DNA of 64,000 nt from Variovorax sp. 54 (GTDB lineage Bacteria > Pseudomonadota > Gammaproteobacteria > Burkholderiales > Burkholderiaceae_C), in NCBI RefSeq assembly GCF_002754375.1, contig NZ_PEFF01000001.1:2294001-2358000 (forward strand). The letters run 5' to 3'. Below are positions 45,719 to 54,666 of this stretch, piece after piece. The notes beneath the pieces were generated by a model that made no database searches, was not told the DNA's origin, and worked only from the letters and a program-made list of their open reading frames with translations. The translations under genes and the position numbers were made by a program. Within the stretch, counting starts at the first letter, position 1; each line of letters begins with the position of its first letter.

Positions 45719-46674
45719 GCCTTCAGCCTCTCTCTTCCTCCACGCCACCGCGCATCGTGGTGCTCGGCAGCCTGAACATGGACATCGTGCTGCGCGTGCC
45801 GCACGCGCCGGCCGCGGGCGAAACCCTGCTGGGCCGCTCGATCGACGCCATCCCCGGCGGCAAGGGCGCCAACCAGGCCGTGAGCTGCGCGCGCGAAGGC
45901 GCGCAGGTGCACATGATCGGCTGCGTGGGCGACGACGCCCACGGCCAGGCGCTGCGCGAGGCGCTCGCGCGCGACGGCATCGACACCTCGGCGCTGCGCA
46001 CCGACACCGCCGAGCCCACCGGCACAGCGCTGATCCTGGTGGAAGACAGCGGACAGAACCGCATCGTGATGATCCCCGGCGCCAACGCGCGCGTCGCCCT
46101 CGACGACGCCGCGCTGCGCACGCAGCTGCAAGGCGCGGCGTTCCTCGTCGCGCAGTTTGAAACCCCGATGGACCAGGTGGCGCGCGCCATCGCCGCCGCG
46201 CACGACGCAGGCTGCGCCGTGATGCTCAACCCCTCGCCGGTGCAAGCCATCGCCGAGGCGCTCTGGCCCCGCATCGACACGCTCGTGGTCAACGAGATCG
46301 AGGCGCAGACGCTGTCGGGCCAGAACGCCGACAGCCCTGAAGAAGCGGCGCAGGCCGGCCAGGCGCTGCGCGCGCGCGGCATCGCCCGCGTGGTCGTGAC
46401 GCTCGGTTCGCGCGGCGCGGTGGCGGTCGACGCCGACGGCGCGCGCCACCATCCCGCGCCGAAGGTGCAGGCGGTCGACACCACCGCCGCCGGCGACACC
46501 TTCCTGGGTGCGCTCGCCGTGGCACTGGGCGAAGGCCAGTCCTTCGACGAGGCCGTGCGCCTGGGCATCCGCGCCGCCGCGCTGTGCATCCAGCAGCCCG
46601 GCGCCCAACCCTCCATTCCGCTGCGCGACGCCGTGCTGCGCAGCCCCCTGCCCCCCGACTGGATCACGCTGTGA
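45715..46674 (+). CDS. rbsK: Ribokinase
   Basis: A 319-residue PfkB-family sugar kinase. The substrate motif GSLNMDIVLRV and IPGGKGANQAV lie in the N-terminal part. The catalytic Asp lies in DTTAAGDTFLGALA (PfkB signature 2). It phosphorylates ribose to ribose-5-phosphate after import. The GTG start at 45715 overlaps the rbsR stop (GTGA). Its own stop overlaps the rbsD GTG in the same way. Confidence 0.95.
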   Translation: MSLQPLSSSTPPRIVVLGSLNMDIVLRVPHAPAAGETLLGRSIDAIPGGKGANQAVSCAREGAQVHMIGCVGDDAHGQALREALARDGIDTSALRTDTAEPTGTALILVEDSGQNRIVMIPGANARVALDDAALRTQLQGAAFLVAQFETPMDQVARAIAAAHDAGCAVMLNPSPVQAIAEALWPRIDTLVVNEIEAQTLSGQNADSPEEAAQAGQALRARGIARVVVTLGSRGAVAVDADGARHHPAPKVQAVDTTAAGDTFLGALAVALGEGQSFDEAVRLGIRAAALCIQQPGAQPSIPLRDAVLRSPLPPDWITL

Positions 46675-47069
46675 AACGCTCTCCCCTGCTGCACGCCGAA
46701 CTCTCCCACGTGATCGCCTCCATGGGCCACGGCGACATGCTGGTGATCGGCGACGCCGGCCTGCCCATTCCCGACGGCCCGCGCCGCATCGACCTGGCCG
46801 TGGCGCGCGGTGTGCCGGGGATCAGCGATGTGCTGAAGGCCGTGCTGTCGGAGATGCAGGTGGAAAGCGCACTGATCGCACGCGAAGCGCTGGAGCCCTT
46901 GCCTGTCGGCACGCTGCCCGCGTGGTGCGAAGGCCAGCTGGGCGTGGTGCCGCAGGTCATCTCGCACGAAGAGCTGAAGCGCGTGAGCGCGCGCGCCAGG
47001 GCCGTGGTGCGCACGGGCGAATGCACGCCCTACGCGAACATCATCCTGGTCGCGGGCGTAGCGTTCTGA
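46671..47069 (+). CDS. rbsD: D-ribose pyranase
   Basis: A 132-residue RbsD protein that interconverts the pyranose and furanose forms of ribose, supplying the form used by ribokinase. The N-terminal SPLLHAELSHVIASMGHGD with the catalytic His, GDAGLPIPDG and the C-terminal RTGECTPYANIILVAGVAF are characteristic. It starts at the GTG at 46671, overlapping the rbsK stop (GTGA). It is the last gene of the operon. Confidence 0.95.
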   Translation: MKRSPLLHAELSHVIASMGHGDMLVIGDAGLPIPDGPRRIDLAVARGVPGISDVLKAVLSEMQVESALIAREALEPLPVGTLPAWCEGQLGVVPQVISHEELKRVSARARAVVRTGECTPYANIILVAGVAF

Positions 47070-47076
47070 TCGCCCG

Positions 47077-47961
47077 TTACTCGAAGCGGTAGTTCGCCCC
47101 CACCACCTGCCCCACCTTCAGCAGGTGCTCCACGCCCTGCACCACGATGCAGTTCGTGCCGAAGGTGATGCCGCCGTCCACGCGCGCGTCGACGCGGTAG
47201 GTGCGCAGCATGTCACCGACCTCGGGGCTGCTGAGCGCGGTGGCCGGGTCGATGTCGGGAATCGGGCAGCGCGTGCAGGGCTTGACCGGGCGCAGCTCGG
47301 CCTCGCCCTCGCCGGTGGTGACGTGCAGCGCGTCGACCCGGTCTTCGTCGTGCGACTCGATGCCGGCCAGCACGATGTTCGGGCGGAAGCGCTCGATGCC
47401 GACCGGAGCGTGGCCCGCAGCCGCAAGGCGCTCGTTGAGTTCGGCAAGCGAGCCTTCGCTCGCCACCAGCAGCGGAAAGCCGTCGGCAAACTGGTTCAGC
47501 GCCTCGACGCCGTCGGTCCACTTCAGGCTCGACAGGCGCTGGTGCTCAGGGTCGAAGCGCACCAGGCGCAAGGTCTGCGGCTTGCCGGGCTCCGAGAGGA
47601 AATCGCTGAACCACTGGGCGGCGATGTCGCCCATGTCGTAGGCCGCGACGTCGTCCTTCCACACGCGCACGCGCACCGGCTGCTCCACGCGGTCGAAGGC
47701 CAGGTGCAGCGCCAGCATGCCGGGCGCGCGCAGCACCACCTCGGTGTGCTTCATCTGCGGCTGGATGAGCGCCATGCGCGGCAGCTGCCGCTGGGTGACG
47801 AACTCGCCCTGCGCATCGACCACCATCCAGGCCCGGTCGAACTCCAGGCCGGTTTCGGTGAGCAGCATCTCATTGAGCTCGACGCCCGCGCACGACTTGA
47901 CGGGGTACACGAACAGGCGGGCGATGGTGGCCTGGAGATCGAAAGCGGACGGCTGCGACAC
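47077..47961 (-). CDS. MOSC domain-containing protein, YcbX-like
   Basis: A 294-residue protein with an MOSC_N beta-barrel domain (LFVYPVKSCAGVELNEMLL) and a C-terminal MOSC domain with the conserved Cys segment KPCTRCPIPDID. Relatives bind molybdenum cofactor and reduce N-hydroxylated compounds with electrons from a flavoprotein or a fused ferredoxin domain; this copy lacks the ferredoxin domain. The start is the GTG at 47961, preceded by AAAGGA at 9 bases; the ATG at 47991 is poorly placed for ribosome binding. It converges with rbsD 8 bases away. Confidence 0.85.
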   Translation of the reverse strand: MSQPSAFDLQATIARLFVYPVKSCAGVELNEMLLTETGLEFDRAWMVVDAQGEFVTQRQLPRMALIQPQMKHTEVVLRAPGMLALHLAFDRVEQPVRVRVWKDDVAAYDMGDIAAQWFSDFLSEPGKPQTLRLVRFDPEHQRLSSLKWTDGVEALNQFADGFPLLVASEGSLAELNERLAAAGHAPVGIERFRPNIVLAGIESHDEDRVDALHVTTGEGEAELRPVKPCTRCPIPDIDPATALSSPEVGDMLRTYRVDARVDGGITFGTNCIVVQGVEHLLKVGQVVGANYRFE

Positions 47962-48048
47962 GGTAGGGGTTCCTTTGAAATCGCTGGACATTCTCCGGCA
48001 TGAACGAGTATCGGCGCCCGTGCGCAAGGCAACTCCTACAATCATCTG

Positions 48049-49176
48049 ATGGCCCTTTCCCCCGAAGTTTGTATCCGCGGCGCCGGCATCGTCGGCCGCA
48101 CGCTGGCGCTGCTGCTGGCGCGCGAACGCGTGCGTGTCGCGCTGGTGGTGCCGCCGGCCCCGCCGGCCAAGGAAGACATCCGGGCGTACGCGCTCAACGT
48201 GGCGTCCCGCACGCTGCTCGAATCGCTGCGCGGCTGGCCCGACACGGCCCATGCCACGCCGGTGCACGAGATGCAGGTGCACGGCGACGACGGCGGCCGG
48301 GTGCAGTTCAGCGCCGCACGCCAGAAGGTCGAGGCGCTGGCCTGGATCGTCGACGTGCCCGCGCTCGAACAGCAACTGGCCGACGCGGTGCGCTTCCAGC
48401 CCCTGATCGACGTGGTGACCGAGCCCGTGGCCGCGCCGCTCACGGTGGTGTGCGAAGGCAAGGCCAGCGCCTCGCGCGCGGCGCTGGGCGTGAGCTACGA
48501 AGTCACGCGCTATCCGCAGCACGCCATTGCCGCGCGGCTCGAGGCCGCGCACACGCACGACGGCATCGCGCGCCAGTGGTTCAACGACCGCGGCGAGGTG
48601 TTCGCCCTGCTGCCGCTGGGCGGCGTGCACGGCAAGACGCTGGCGCTGGTGTGGTCGGTCGACCAATTGCGCGTGCCCGAGCTGGTCGCGCAAAGCGCCG
48701 AAGAATTCAGCGCCGCCGTGAGCGAAGCCAGCCACGGTGAGCTGGGCTCGCTGCGGCTCACGAGCGAACGCGCCGTGTGGCCGCTGTCGCGCGCCATCGC
48801 CGACCGCTGGTCCGGCTCGATGCCCGGCCAGCCCACCCAATCGTGGGTGCTCGCGGGCGACGCCGCCCACACGGTGCACCCGCTGGCGGGCCAGGGCCTG
48901 AACCTCGGCCTGTCCGATGCGGCCGCGCTGGCCGAGGTGATCCGCACCCGCGACTACTGGCGCAGCGTGGGCGACGCCCGCCTGCTGCGCCGCTACGAAC
49001 GCGCCCGCCGCGCCGACGTGCTGCAGATGAGCCTGGCGACCGACGGGTTGCAGCAACTTTTCTCGCACAACCTGGGTCCACTCCCTGCGTTGCGCAACTG
49101 GGGCATGCGCGGTTTCGACCGCACGCGCTTCGTGAAGCACTGGATCACCGCCCAGGCCATGGGCCTCAAAGCCTGA
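48049..49176 (+). CDS. UbiH/UbiF-type FAD-dependent hydroxylase
   Basis: A 375-residue flavoprotein mono-oxygenase. The FAD loop is GAGIVGRTLALLLA (from about residue 11), and the second FAD motif is GDAAHTVHPLAGQGLNLGLSDAAAL. These are typical of ubiquinone-ring hydroxylases (UbiH, UbiF, UbiI, UbiM). Which ring position it modifies cannot be told from the sequence. The middle DG-motif region is weakly conserved. It starts divergently from the MOSC gene and is 50 bases upstream of dsbC, so the two may share transcription. Confidence 0.87.
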   Translation: MALSPEVCIRGAGIVGRTLALLLARERVRVALVVPPAPPAKEDIRAYALNVASRTLLESLRGWPDTAHATPVHEMQVHGDDGGRVQFSAARQKVEALAWIVDVPALEQQLADAVRFQPLIDVVTEPVAAPLTVVCEGKASASRAALGVSYEVTRYPQHAIAARLEAAHTHDGIARQWFNDRGEVFALLPLGGVHGKTLALVWSVDQLRVPELVAQSAEEFSAAVSEASHGELGSLRLTSERAVWPLSRAIADRWSGSMPGQPTQSWVLAGDAAHTVHPLAGQGLNLGLSDAAALAEVIRTRDYWRSVGDARLLRRYERARRADVLQMSLATDGLQQLFSHNLGPLPALRNWGMRGFDRTRFVKHWITAQAMGLKA

Positions 49177-49226
49177 CCGCCTGACGCCACCCGCCAGCCC
49201 TCCACCTTTTTCCCGAAACCTTTCCG

Positions 49227-49946
49227 ATGACCTTCGTCCGCCACCTTCTCGTTGCCGCCTGCGCGCTGCTCACGCTCTCCACCGCCGGCGCCGGCGAGGC
49301 CGAGATCCGCAAGAACCTGCCGACGCACATCCCGCAGCTCCCGCCCATCGAGGAAGTCACCAAGACGCCCGTGCCGGGCCTGTACGAAGTGCGCGTCGGC
49401 GGCAGCCAGCTGCTCTACACCGACGAGCAGGGCAACTACCTGCTGCAGGGCAGCCTGATCGACGCCAAGACGCGCCGCAACCTGACCGAAGAACGCGTCG
49501 AGAAACTCACCGCCGTCGCCTTCGACAAGCTGCCGCTGAAAGACGCCATCAAGATCGTGCGCGGCAACGGCAAGCGCAAGGTCGCGGTCTTCGAAGACCC
49601 GAACTGCGGCTACTGCAAGCGCTTCGAGAAAGACATGAAGAAGGTCGACAACGTGACCGTCTACATGTTCCTGTACCCCGTGCTCGGCCCGGATTCGACC
49701 GCCAAGTCGCGCGACATCTGGTGCAGCAAGGACCCGGGCAAGGCCTGGGGCGACTGGATGGAAAGCAGCGTCAAACCCGCCGCCGCAGCCACCAGCTGCA
49801 ACGTGACGGCGCTGGAGCGCAACGTGGAGTTCGGCCGCAAGTACAACATCACCGGCACGCCCACGCTGATCTTCACCGACGGCAGCCGCGTCCCGGGCGC
49901 GATTCCCGCCGAACAGGTCGAGAAGCAGCTCGCCGCCGCCAACTGA
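49227..49946 (+). CDS. dsbC: Periplasmic disulfide isomerase DsbC
   Basis: A 239-residue thioredoxin-fold protein. A signal peptide occupies about residues 1-22. The N-terminal dimerisation domain (GLYEVRVGGSQLLYTDEQGN) is followed by the catalytic CGYC (Cys127-Cys130) and the cis-Pro loop (ITGTPTLIFTDG). A second Cys pair (near 166 and 189) is structural in E. coli DsbC. It corrects non-native disulfides and is kept reduced by DsbD. The M61 peptidase gene follows after 4 bases, in the same direction. Confidence 0.94.
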   Translation: MTFVRHLLVAACALLTLSTAGAGEAEIRKNLPTHIPQLPPIEEVTKTPVPGLYEVRVGGSQLLYTDEQGNYLLQGSLIDAKTRRNLTEERVEKLTAVAFDKLPLKDAIKIVRGNGKRKVAVFEDPNCGYCKRFEKDMKKVDNVTVYMFLYPVLGPDSTAKSRDIWCSKDPGKAWGDWMESSVKPAAAATSCNVTALERNVEFGRKYNITGTPTLIFTDGSRVPGAIPAEQVEKQLAAAN

Positions 49947-49950
49947 TCCA

Positions 49951-51822
49951 ATGGCGACGACCTCGACGACCTCCGCTTCCCGGCGCGCGGCGGGTGCCGC
50001 CGCTTCCGCTGCCGCCGCCGTGCATTGCCGCGTCGAGTGCGCGGACCTTCATGCGCGCCTGTTCGCCGTCACGCTGACCATCGCCGCGCCCGCCGCACAG
50101 CAGCGCGTGGCGCTGCCGGTGTGGATTCCGGGCAGCTACCTCGTGCGCGAGTTCGCCAAGAACCTGCAGGGCCTGCGCGCCACGCAGGGCCGCCGCAAGC
50201 CGGTGCTCACGCAGCTCGACAAGTGCAGCTGGCAGATCGATTGCGTGCCGGGCCAGCCGCTGGTATTGCACTACCAGGTCTGCGCCTACGACAACTCGGT
50301 GCGCACCGCCTGGCTCGACGCCACGCGCGGCTTCTTCAACGGCACCAGCGTCTGCCTGCGTGTCGAAGGCCAGACCGAAGCGCCGCATGCGCTGGAGATC
50401 GTGCCGCCCACGCTGGCGGCAGACGCCGCGCGCTGGTCGTGCGCCACCGCGCTCGTGCCGACGAAGGCCGACAAGCACGGCTTCGGCAGCTACCGCGCCG
50501 CCGGCTACGACGAGCTGGCCGACAGCCCGGTCGAGATGGGCGCCTTCTGGAGCGCCGAATTCGAAGCCTGCGGCGTGCCGCACCGCTTCGTGATCGCGGG
50601 CGCCGCGGCCTCGTTCGACGGCGAGCGACTCATCGCCGACACGCAGGCCATCTGCGAAGCCGAGATCCGTTTCTGGCACGGCGACAAGGCCGGCAAGCGC
50701 GGCGGGCCCAAGCTGCCGATCGACCGCTACGTGTTCATGCTCAATGCGGTGGACGACGGCTACGGCGGGCTCGAGCACCGCCATTCCACCGCGCTCATCT
50801 GCAACCGCCGCGACCTGCCGCAGCGCGGCGAAAAGAAGAAGCAGCCCGAGGGCTACACCACGCTGATGGGCCTCATCAGCCACGAGTACTTCCACACCTG
50901 GAACGTCAAGCGCATGCGCCCGGCGGAGTTCGCGCACTACGACTACAGCCAGGAAAACTACACGCAGCTGCTGTGGTTCTTCGAGGGCTTCACCAGCTAC
51001 TACGACGACCTGCTGCTGCGCCGCGCCGGCCGCATCGACGACGCCGCCTACCTGCGGCTGCTCAACAAGACCATCAACCAGGTGCTGCAGACGCCCGGCC
51101 GACTGGTGCAGCCGGTGGCCGACGCGAGCTTCGACGCCTGGGTCAAGTACTACCGCCAGGACGAGCAGACACCCAACAGCACCGTCAGCTACTACACCAA
51201 GGGCGCGCTGGTGGCGCTGTGCTTCGACCTCACGCTGCGCCACGAAGGCAAGGGCACGCTCGACGACGTGATGCGCCACCTCTGGACGCACAGCAACGGC
51301 GGCCCGATCAGCGAAGCCGACATTGCCGCCGCGCTCGAAGCCGTGGGCGGACGCTCGTACGCGCCGGAACTGGCGCGCTGGGTGCATTCCACCGACGAAC
51401 TCCCGCTGGCCGACCTGCTGCGCGCACACGGCGTCGCCACGCTCGACGACCCGTCGCAACCGGCGCAGGCGCTCGGACTGCGCGTGGCCGAAACCGGCGG
51501 CAGCGTGCAGATCAAGGTCGTGCTGCGCGGCGGCGCCGCCGAGAAGGCAGGCTTCTCGGCCAACGACGAATGGCTCGGCATCGAACTGCCGGCCGTCGGT
51601 GGTCGCGGCAAGGGCGCATCGCAGCCTGCGCAGGCCTGGCGCCTCACGAAGCTCGACGACCTGGCGCTGTATCTCGGCAATGCCGCGAAGTGCACCGCCC
51701 TCGTCTCGCGCGACCGCCGGCTGCTGCGTTTGCCGCTCACGTTGCCGACGGGCTCGACCACGTGGCGGCTGTTCTCGCACGACGCGGCCAAGGTCTCGGC
51801 CTGGCTCGCAGCCAAGCCGTAA
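49951..51822 (+). CDS. M61-family metallopeptidase with PDZ domain
   Basis: A 623-residue M61 (glycyl aminopeptidase-like) protein. The zinc motif HEYFH (311-315) sits in SHEYFHTWNVKRMRP; the third ligand Glu is in FEGFTSYY (about 345). An N-terminal beta domain spans about 30-200, and a PDZ domain is at about 510-600. No clear signal peptide is visible; the first 20 residues are Ala/Ser/Arg-rich, so the protein may be cytoplasmic. The stop is convergent with the DUF2325-like gene 10 bases away. Substrate is unknown. Confidence 0.9.
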   Translation: MATTSTTSASRRAAGAAASAAAAVHCRVECADLHARLFAVTLTIAAPAAQQRVALPVWIPGSYLVREFAKNLQGLRATQGRRKPVLTQLDKCSWQIDCVPGQPLVLHYQVCAYDNSVRTAWLDATRGFFNGTSVCLRVEGQTEAPHALEIVPPTLAADAARWSCATALVPTKADKHGFGSYRAAGYDELADSPVEMGAFWSAEFEACGVPHRFVIAGAAASFDGERLIADTQAICEAEIRFWHGDKAGKRGGPKLPIDRYVFMLNAVDDGYGGLEHRHSTALICNRRDLPQRGEKKKQPEGYTTLMGLISHEYFHTWNVKRMRPAEFAHYDYSQENYTQLLWFFEGFTSYYDDLLLRRAGRIDDAAYLRLLNKTINQVLQTPGRLVQPVADASFDAWVKYYRQDEQTPNSTVSYYTKGALVALCFDLTLRHEGKGTLDDVMRHLWTHSNGGPISEADIAAALEAVGGRSYAPELARWVHSTDELPLADLLRAHGVATLDDPSQPAQALGLRVAETGGSVQIKVVLRGGAAEKAGFSANDEWLGIELPAVGGRGKGASQPAQAWRLTKLDDLALYLGNAAKCTALVSRDRRLLRLPLTLPTGSTTWRLFSHDAAKVSAWLAAKP

Positions 51823-51832
51823 TTTCTTCCGT

Positions 51833-52453
51833 TCAGCCCGCGTGATCGACGGCCGCCGCCAGCGGCGGCCGCACGAACAGCATCGGCTGCGGCTCGCCCA
51901 CCAGCACGCAGGGCTTGCCGGTGCGGCGGCAGTGGTCCTGCACGCGCCAGTAGGCGCCGTGGCTCACGCAGCCGGTCTGGCAGATCACGAGGTCGGCGGC
52001 GCGCAGGCCGGCTTCGAGCGCCGCGGGGTCGTCGGCATCGTCGCCACCGTCGTGGTGCAGGTAACGGCCGCCGGCAATCTCGACCAGTTGGCGCGCCAGC
52101 GAAGGCGCCTCGGGCGTCGCTTCCGAACGGCCGACACACAGCACCGACTTGGCACGCAGATCGGCCGGCACTTCCGGCCCCGGCGGCAGCGCATGGTGGC
52201 GCCGGCCGCCCGGCGCCAGCAGCGCATGCAGGCGCTTCGGCAAGGCGGTGCCCACGGCCGCGCGCGCCGCCAGCTCTTCGCGCACGATGGCAATCGCCGA
52301 GTCGCGTGCCACCAGCGCACCGCGCAACCGCACGATCTGCGCCTCGAGCCGCTCGACCCGGGCGGCCTGCTCGATCAGCAGGCGCGAGCAACGCTCCTGC
52401 ACCCGGGCGTAGGCCCGCAGCAACACGGCATGTTCTTGCATCGGGAAGTCCAT
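51833..52453 (-). CDS. DUF2325-like protein
   Basis: A 206-residue protein. The N-terminal 70 residues are helical and probably coiled coil (LLRAYARVQERCSRLLIEQA). The C-terminal part (about 105-206) matches the DUF2325 pattern: VLCVGRS, then YLHHDGG, a short ADLVICQTG and a SHGAYWRVQDHC segment, followed by GKPCVLVGE. The function of the domain is unknown; its Cys/His content suggests metal or redox binding. The start is uncertain: ATGs at 52462, 52453 and 52441 are all without a good ribosome site. A Fur-like palindrome lies directly upstream. Confidence 0.75.
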   Translation of the reverse strand: MDFPMQEHAVLLRAYARVQERCSRLLIEQAARVERLEAQIVRLRGALVARDSAIAIVREELAARAAVGTALPKRLHALLAPGGRRHHALPPGPEVPADLRAKSVLCVGRSEATPEAPSLARQLVEIAGGRYLHHDGGDDADDPAALEAGLRAADLVICQTGCVSHGAYWRVQDHCRRTGKPCVLVGEPQPMLFVRPPLAAAVDHAG

Positions 52454-52468
52454 GGCGGCCATTCTAGA

Positions 52469-52483
52469 TGAGAACAATTCTCA
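52469..52483. promoter_or_regulatory. Fur-box-like palindrome
   Basis: TGAGAACAATTCTCA has perfect 6-bp arms (TGAGAA and TTCTCA) around CAA. It fits the 7-1-7 Fur pattern TGATAAT-N-ATTATCA with the G/C variants often seen in proteobacteria. It lies 16 bases upstream of the DUF2325-like start and about 93 bases before the enoyl-CoA hydratase. Iron control of the DUF2325-like gene is an inference. Confidence 0.5.
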
Positions 52484-52539
52484 AATGAAACACCCGCGCG
52501 TCAGCGGGCCCGAGGCCATGCTCGGTATAGTGGAACGCG

Positions 52540-52560
52540 TTTTTTCCCCCACCCCCCCCC
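52540..52560 (+). repeat. Homopolymeric T6-C5-A-C9 tract in the echA leader
   Basis: Six T, five C, one A and nine C residues lie between a TATAGT -10-like element (52527-52532) and the GGAGA ribosome site of the enoyl-CoA hydratase gene. A pure C9 run is unusual in this window and prone to slippage, which could alter leader length or expression. Confidence 0.8.
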
Positions 52561-52575
52561 GGAGACAGAGACACC

Positions 52576-53355
52576 ATGAGCTACGAAAACATCGAAGTGC
52601 GGACCGAAGCAGGCAAGGTCGGCATCGTCACCCTCAACCGCCCCAAGGCCCTCAATGCGCTCAACGACGCGCTGATGACCGAACTGGGCCAGGCGCTCAA
52701 GGCCTTCGACGCCGACGACGCCATCGGCTGCATCATCCTCACGGGCAGCGAGCGCGCCTTTGCGGCCGGCGCCGACATCGCGGCGATGGCCAAGTACAGC
52801 TTCATCGACACCTACAAGGGCGACTACATCACGCGCAACTGGGAAACCATCCGCTCGATCCGCAAGCCCGTCATCGCGGCCGTGAGCGGCTTCGCACTGG
52901 GCGGCGGCTGCGAGCTCGCGATGATGTGCGACTTCATCATCGCGGCCGACAACGCCAAGTTCGGCCAGCCCGAAATCAAGATCGGCGTGATCCCCGGCGC
53001 CGGCGGCACGCAGCGCCTGCCGCGCGCGGTGGGCAAGAGCAAGGCCATGGACATGGCGCTCACCGCCCGCATGATGGACGCCGCCGAAGCCGAGCGCGCG
53101 GGCCTCGTGAGCCGCGTCGTGCCCTTCGAGAAGCTGGCCGACGAGGCCCTGGGCGCCGCGTTGATCATCGCGGGCTACTCGCAGATCGCCGTGATGGCGG
53201 CCAAGGAATCGGTCAACCGCGCCTTCGAGAGCGGCCTGAGCGACGGCGTGATGTTCGAACGCCGCCTGTTCCACGCGCTGTTCGCCACGCAGGACCAGAA
53301 GGAAGGCATGGACGCCTTCCTGAACAAGCGGGCCCCGGATTTCAAGAACGCCTGA
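52576..53355 (+). CDS. Enoyl-CoA hydratase/isomerase (crotonase family)
   Basis: A 259-residue crotonase-fold enzyme. It has [21 protein letters not shown], the oxyanion-hole motif [18 protein letters not shown] and the second catalytic Glu region [22 protein letters not shown]. It hydrates trans-2-enoyl-CoA in beta-oxidation and related acyl-CoA catabolism. A strong GGAGA site lies 10 bases before the ATG. The gene is monocistronic, with its own promoter downstream of the Fur-like site. Its start is marked by the C-rich leader described separately. Confidence 0.95.
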   Translation: MSYENIEVRTEAGKVGIVTLNRPKALNALNDALMTELGQALKAFDADDAIGCIILTGSERAFAAGADIAAMAKYSFIDTYKGDYITRNWETIRSIRKPVIAAVSGFALGGGCELAMMCDFIIAADNAKFGQPEIKIGVIPGAGGTQRLPRAVGKSKAMDMALTARMMDAAEAERAGLVSRVVPFEKLADEALGAALIIAGYSQIAVMAAKESVNRAFESGLSDGVMFERRLFHALFATQDQKEGMDAFLNKRAPDFKNA

Positions 53356-53397
53356 TGCGCTGAATCGTCACGGGCCCGGCGACCGCAGCGGTCGCCG

Positions 53398-54666
53398 TCA
53401 GCGGGTCCGCGACACCGCCGTGCGCAGCGCATCGAGCGCCTGCGCCGGCGGCGTGCCGATGGAGGCGGGGCCGCCCGGCTGCGGCGTCCACCGCACCTGA
53501 TCGCCCGCGATTTCGAGCACGGCCAGCAACGCGCCGTCGCGCCGCAGTTCGAGGCGCGCTTCGACCGGCGCATTCAATTCCACGCCCGATACGGTGGCCG
53601 CGCGTGCCACGGTGTTCACCAATGCCGCGAGGCCTTCGGTGTCGCCGCGCGCCTGGCGCGTGGTGGTGCCGGCGCGCGTGATGTCGAGGGCGGTCCAGCG
53701 GTCGAGTGCGGTGAAGCCGCCGATCGTGATTGCCTCTGTCGCTGCACGCGGTGCAGATTTGGCGGCAGCCGATGCAGGCGCTGGCGCGGCTTGCACAGGC
53801 GCAGCGCGACGCTGCATGCCCGCAACATTCGCGCTGGCACCGCCTTGCGCAGCGAACGATGGCGCGGTGTCTGCGGACTCGCGCGGCATCGGCGGCGCTG
53901 CAGGTGCTGCGGCCGGCGCCGGCGGTGCGGCGGCATAGGGCATCGGGCCCCGGCTGACATCGGCCATGGGAGGCGCCGCGGGCATGGGTGCCGACGCGAT
54001 GGCGAGTGCGGCGGGCGCAGGTGCCGGCACAGGGGCCGGGGCTTGCACCACCGGGGCCGCGGGTGCCGGTTTTTCCAGCATCCGTTCTTCGTCCCGCTGA
54101 ATCGATGCGGCAGCAGCAGGCGCTTCGCGCCGCCGCGATGCGTCACGCGCTTCGGTTGTTTCGCGCTGCTTGCGGGTCTCTTTCGCATCACGCGTCACTT
54201 CACTGCGTTGCGCAGCGGGCGGTGTCATGTCTGCCGTTGCGGCCGGTTCAGCAGCAGGCGCGGCTGGCGTCGGTGCCGACGCCGCTGCCGGCGCCTCAGC
54301 CGTTTGCGCAGGCGGTGCCGACGCGGGCGCTGGCGCCCCGGCCACTTGCGCCTCGCCGTCGAGCCCTGCCTCGGGCACCGGCTCGCGATGCCACAACACG
54401 GTGACGAAGGTCGCCACGAGCACGGTCGCGAAGGCCGCGTTCCACGGCATGCGCGAGCGGGGACTGCCGCCACCGAACAGGCGCCGCCACCACGGCGCGA
54501 CTTCTGCCGCACGGCCGGTCGCCGGCGCGGAAGCTGCGGCGAGGTTGTGCGCCACCTTCAAGATCGCCTCGCGCGTGTGGGCCGCGGGCATCGCATCGCG
54601 GTCGGGCGCGTGGTCCAGCGCGCGACGCAGCCGCGGGTCGTGCAGGTCGTCGTTGCTCTCGCTCAT
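53398..54666 (-). CDS. Membrane-anchored putative anti-sigma factor with a long Ala/Pro-rich region
   Basis: A 422-residue protein coupled to the sigma-factor gene by an ATGA overlap. Residues 1-72 are cytoplasmic and would bind sigma. One membrane helix spans about 75-92 (WNAAFATVLVATFVTVLW). Residues about 110-310 are low-complexity Ala/Pro/Arg/Glu, with no visible fold. The last 100 residues (GGFTALDRWTALDITRAG to the end) look globular. A zinc-type anti-sigma HxxxCxxC motif is absent. The family is not recognised; the anti-sigma role follows from position and topology. Confidence 0.72.
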   Translation of the reverse strand: MSESNDDLHDPRLRRALDHAPDRDAMPAAHTREAILKVAHNLAAASAPATGRAAEVAPWWRRLFGGGSPRSRMPWNAAFATVLVATFVTVLWHREPVPEAGLDGEAQVAGAPAPASAPPAQTAEAPAAASAPTPAAPAAEPAATADMTPPAAQRSEVTRDAKETRKQRETTEARDASRRREAPAAAASIQRDEERMLEKPAPAAPVVQAPAPVPAPAPAALAIASAPMPAAPPMADVSRGPMPYAAAPPAPAAAPAAPPMPRESADTAPSFAAQGGASANVAGMQRRAAPVQAAPAPASAAAKSAPRAATEAITIGGFTALDRWTALDITRAGTTTRQARGDTEGLAALVNTVARAATVSGVELNAPVEARLELRRDGALLAVLEIAGDQVRWTPQPGGPASIGTPPAQALDALRTAVSRTR

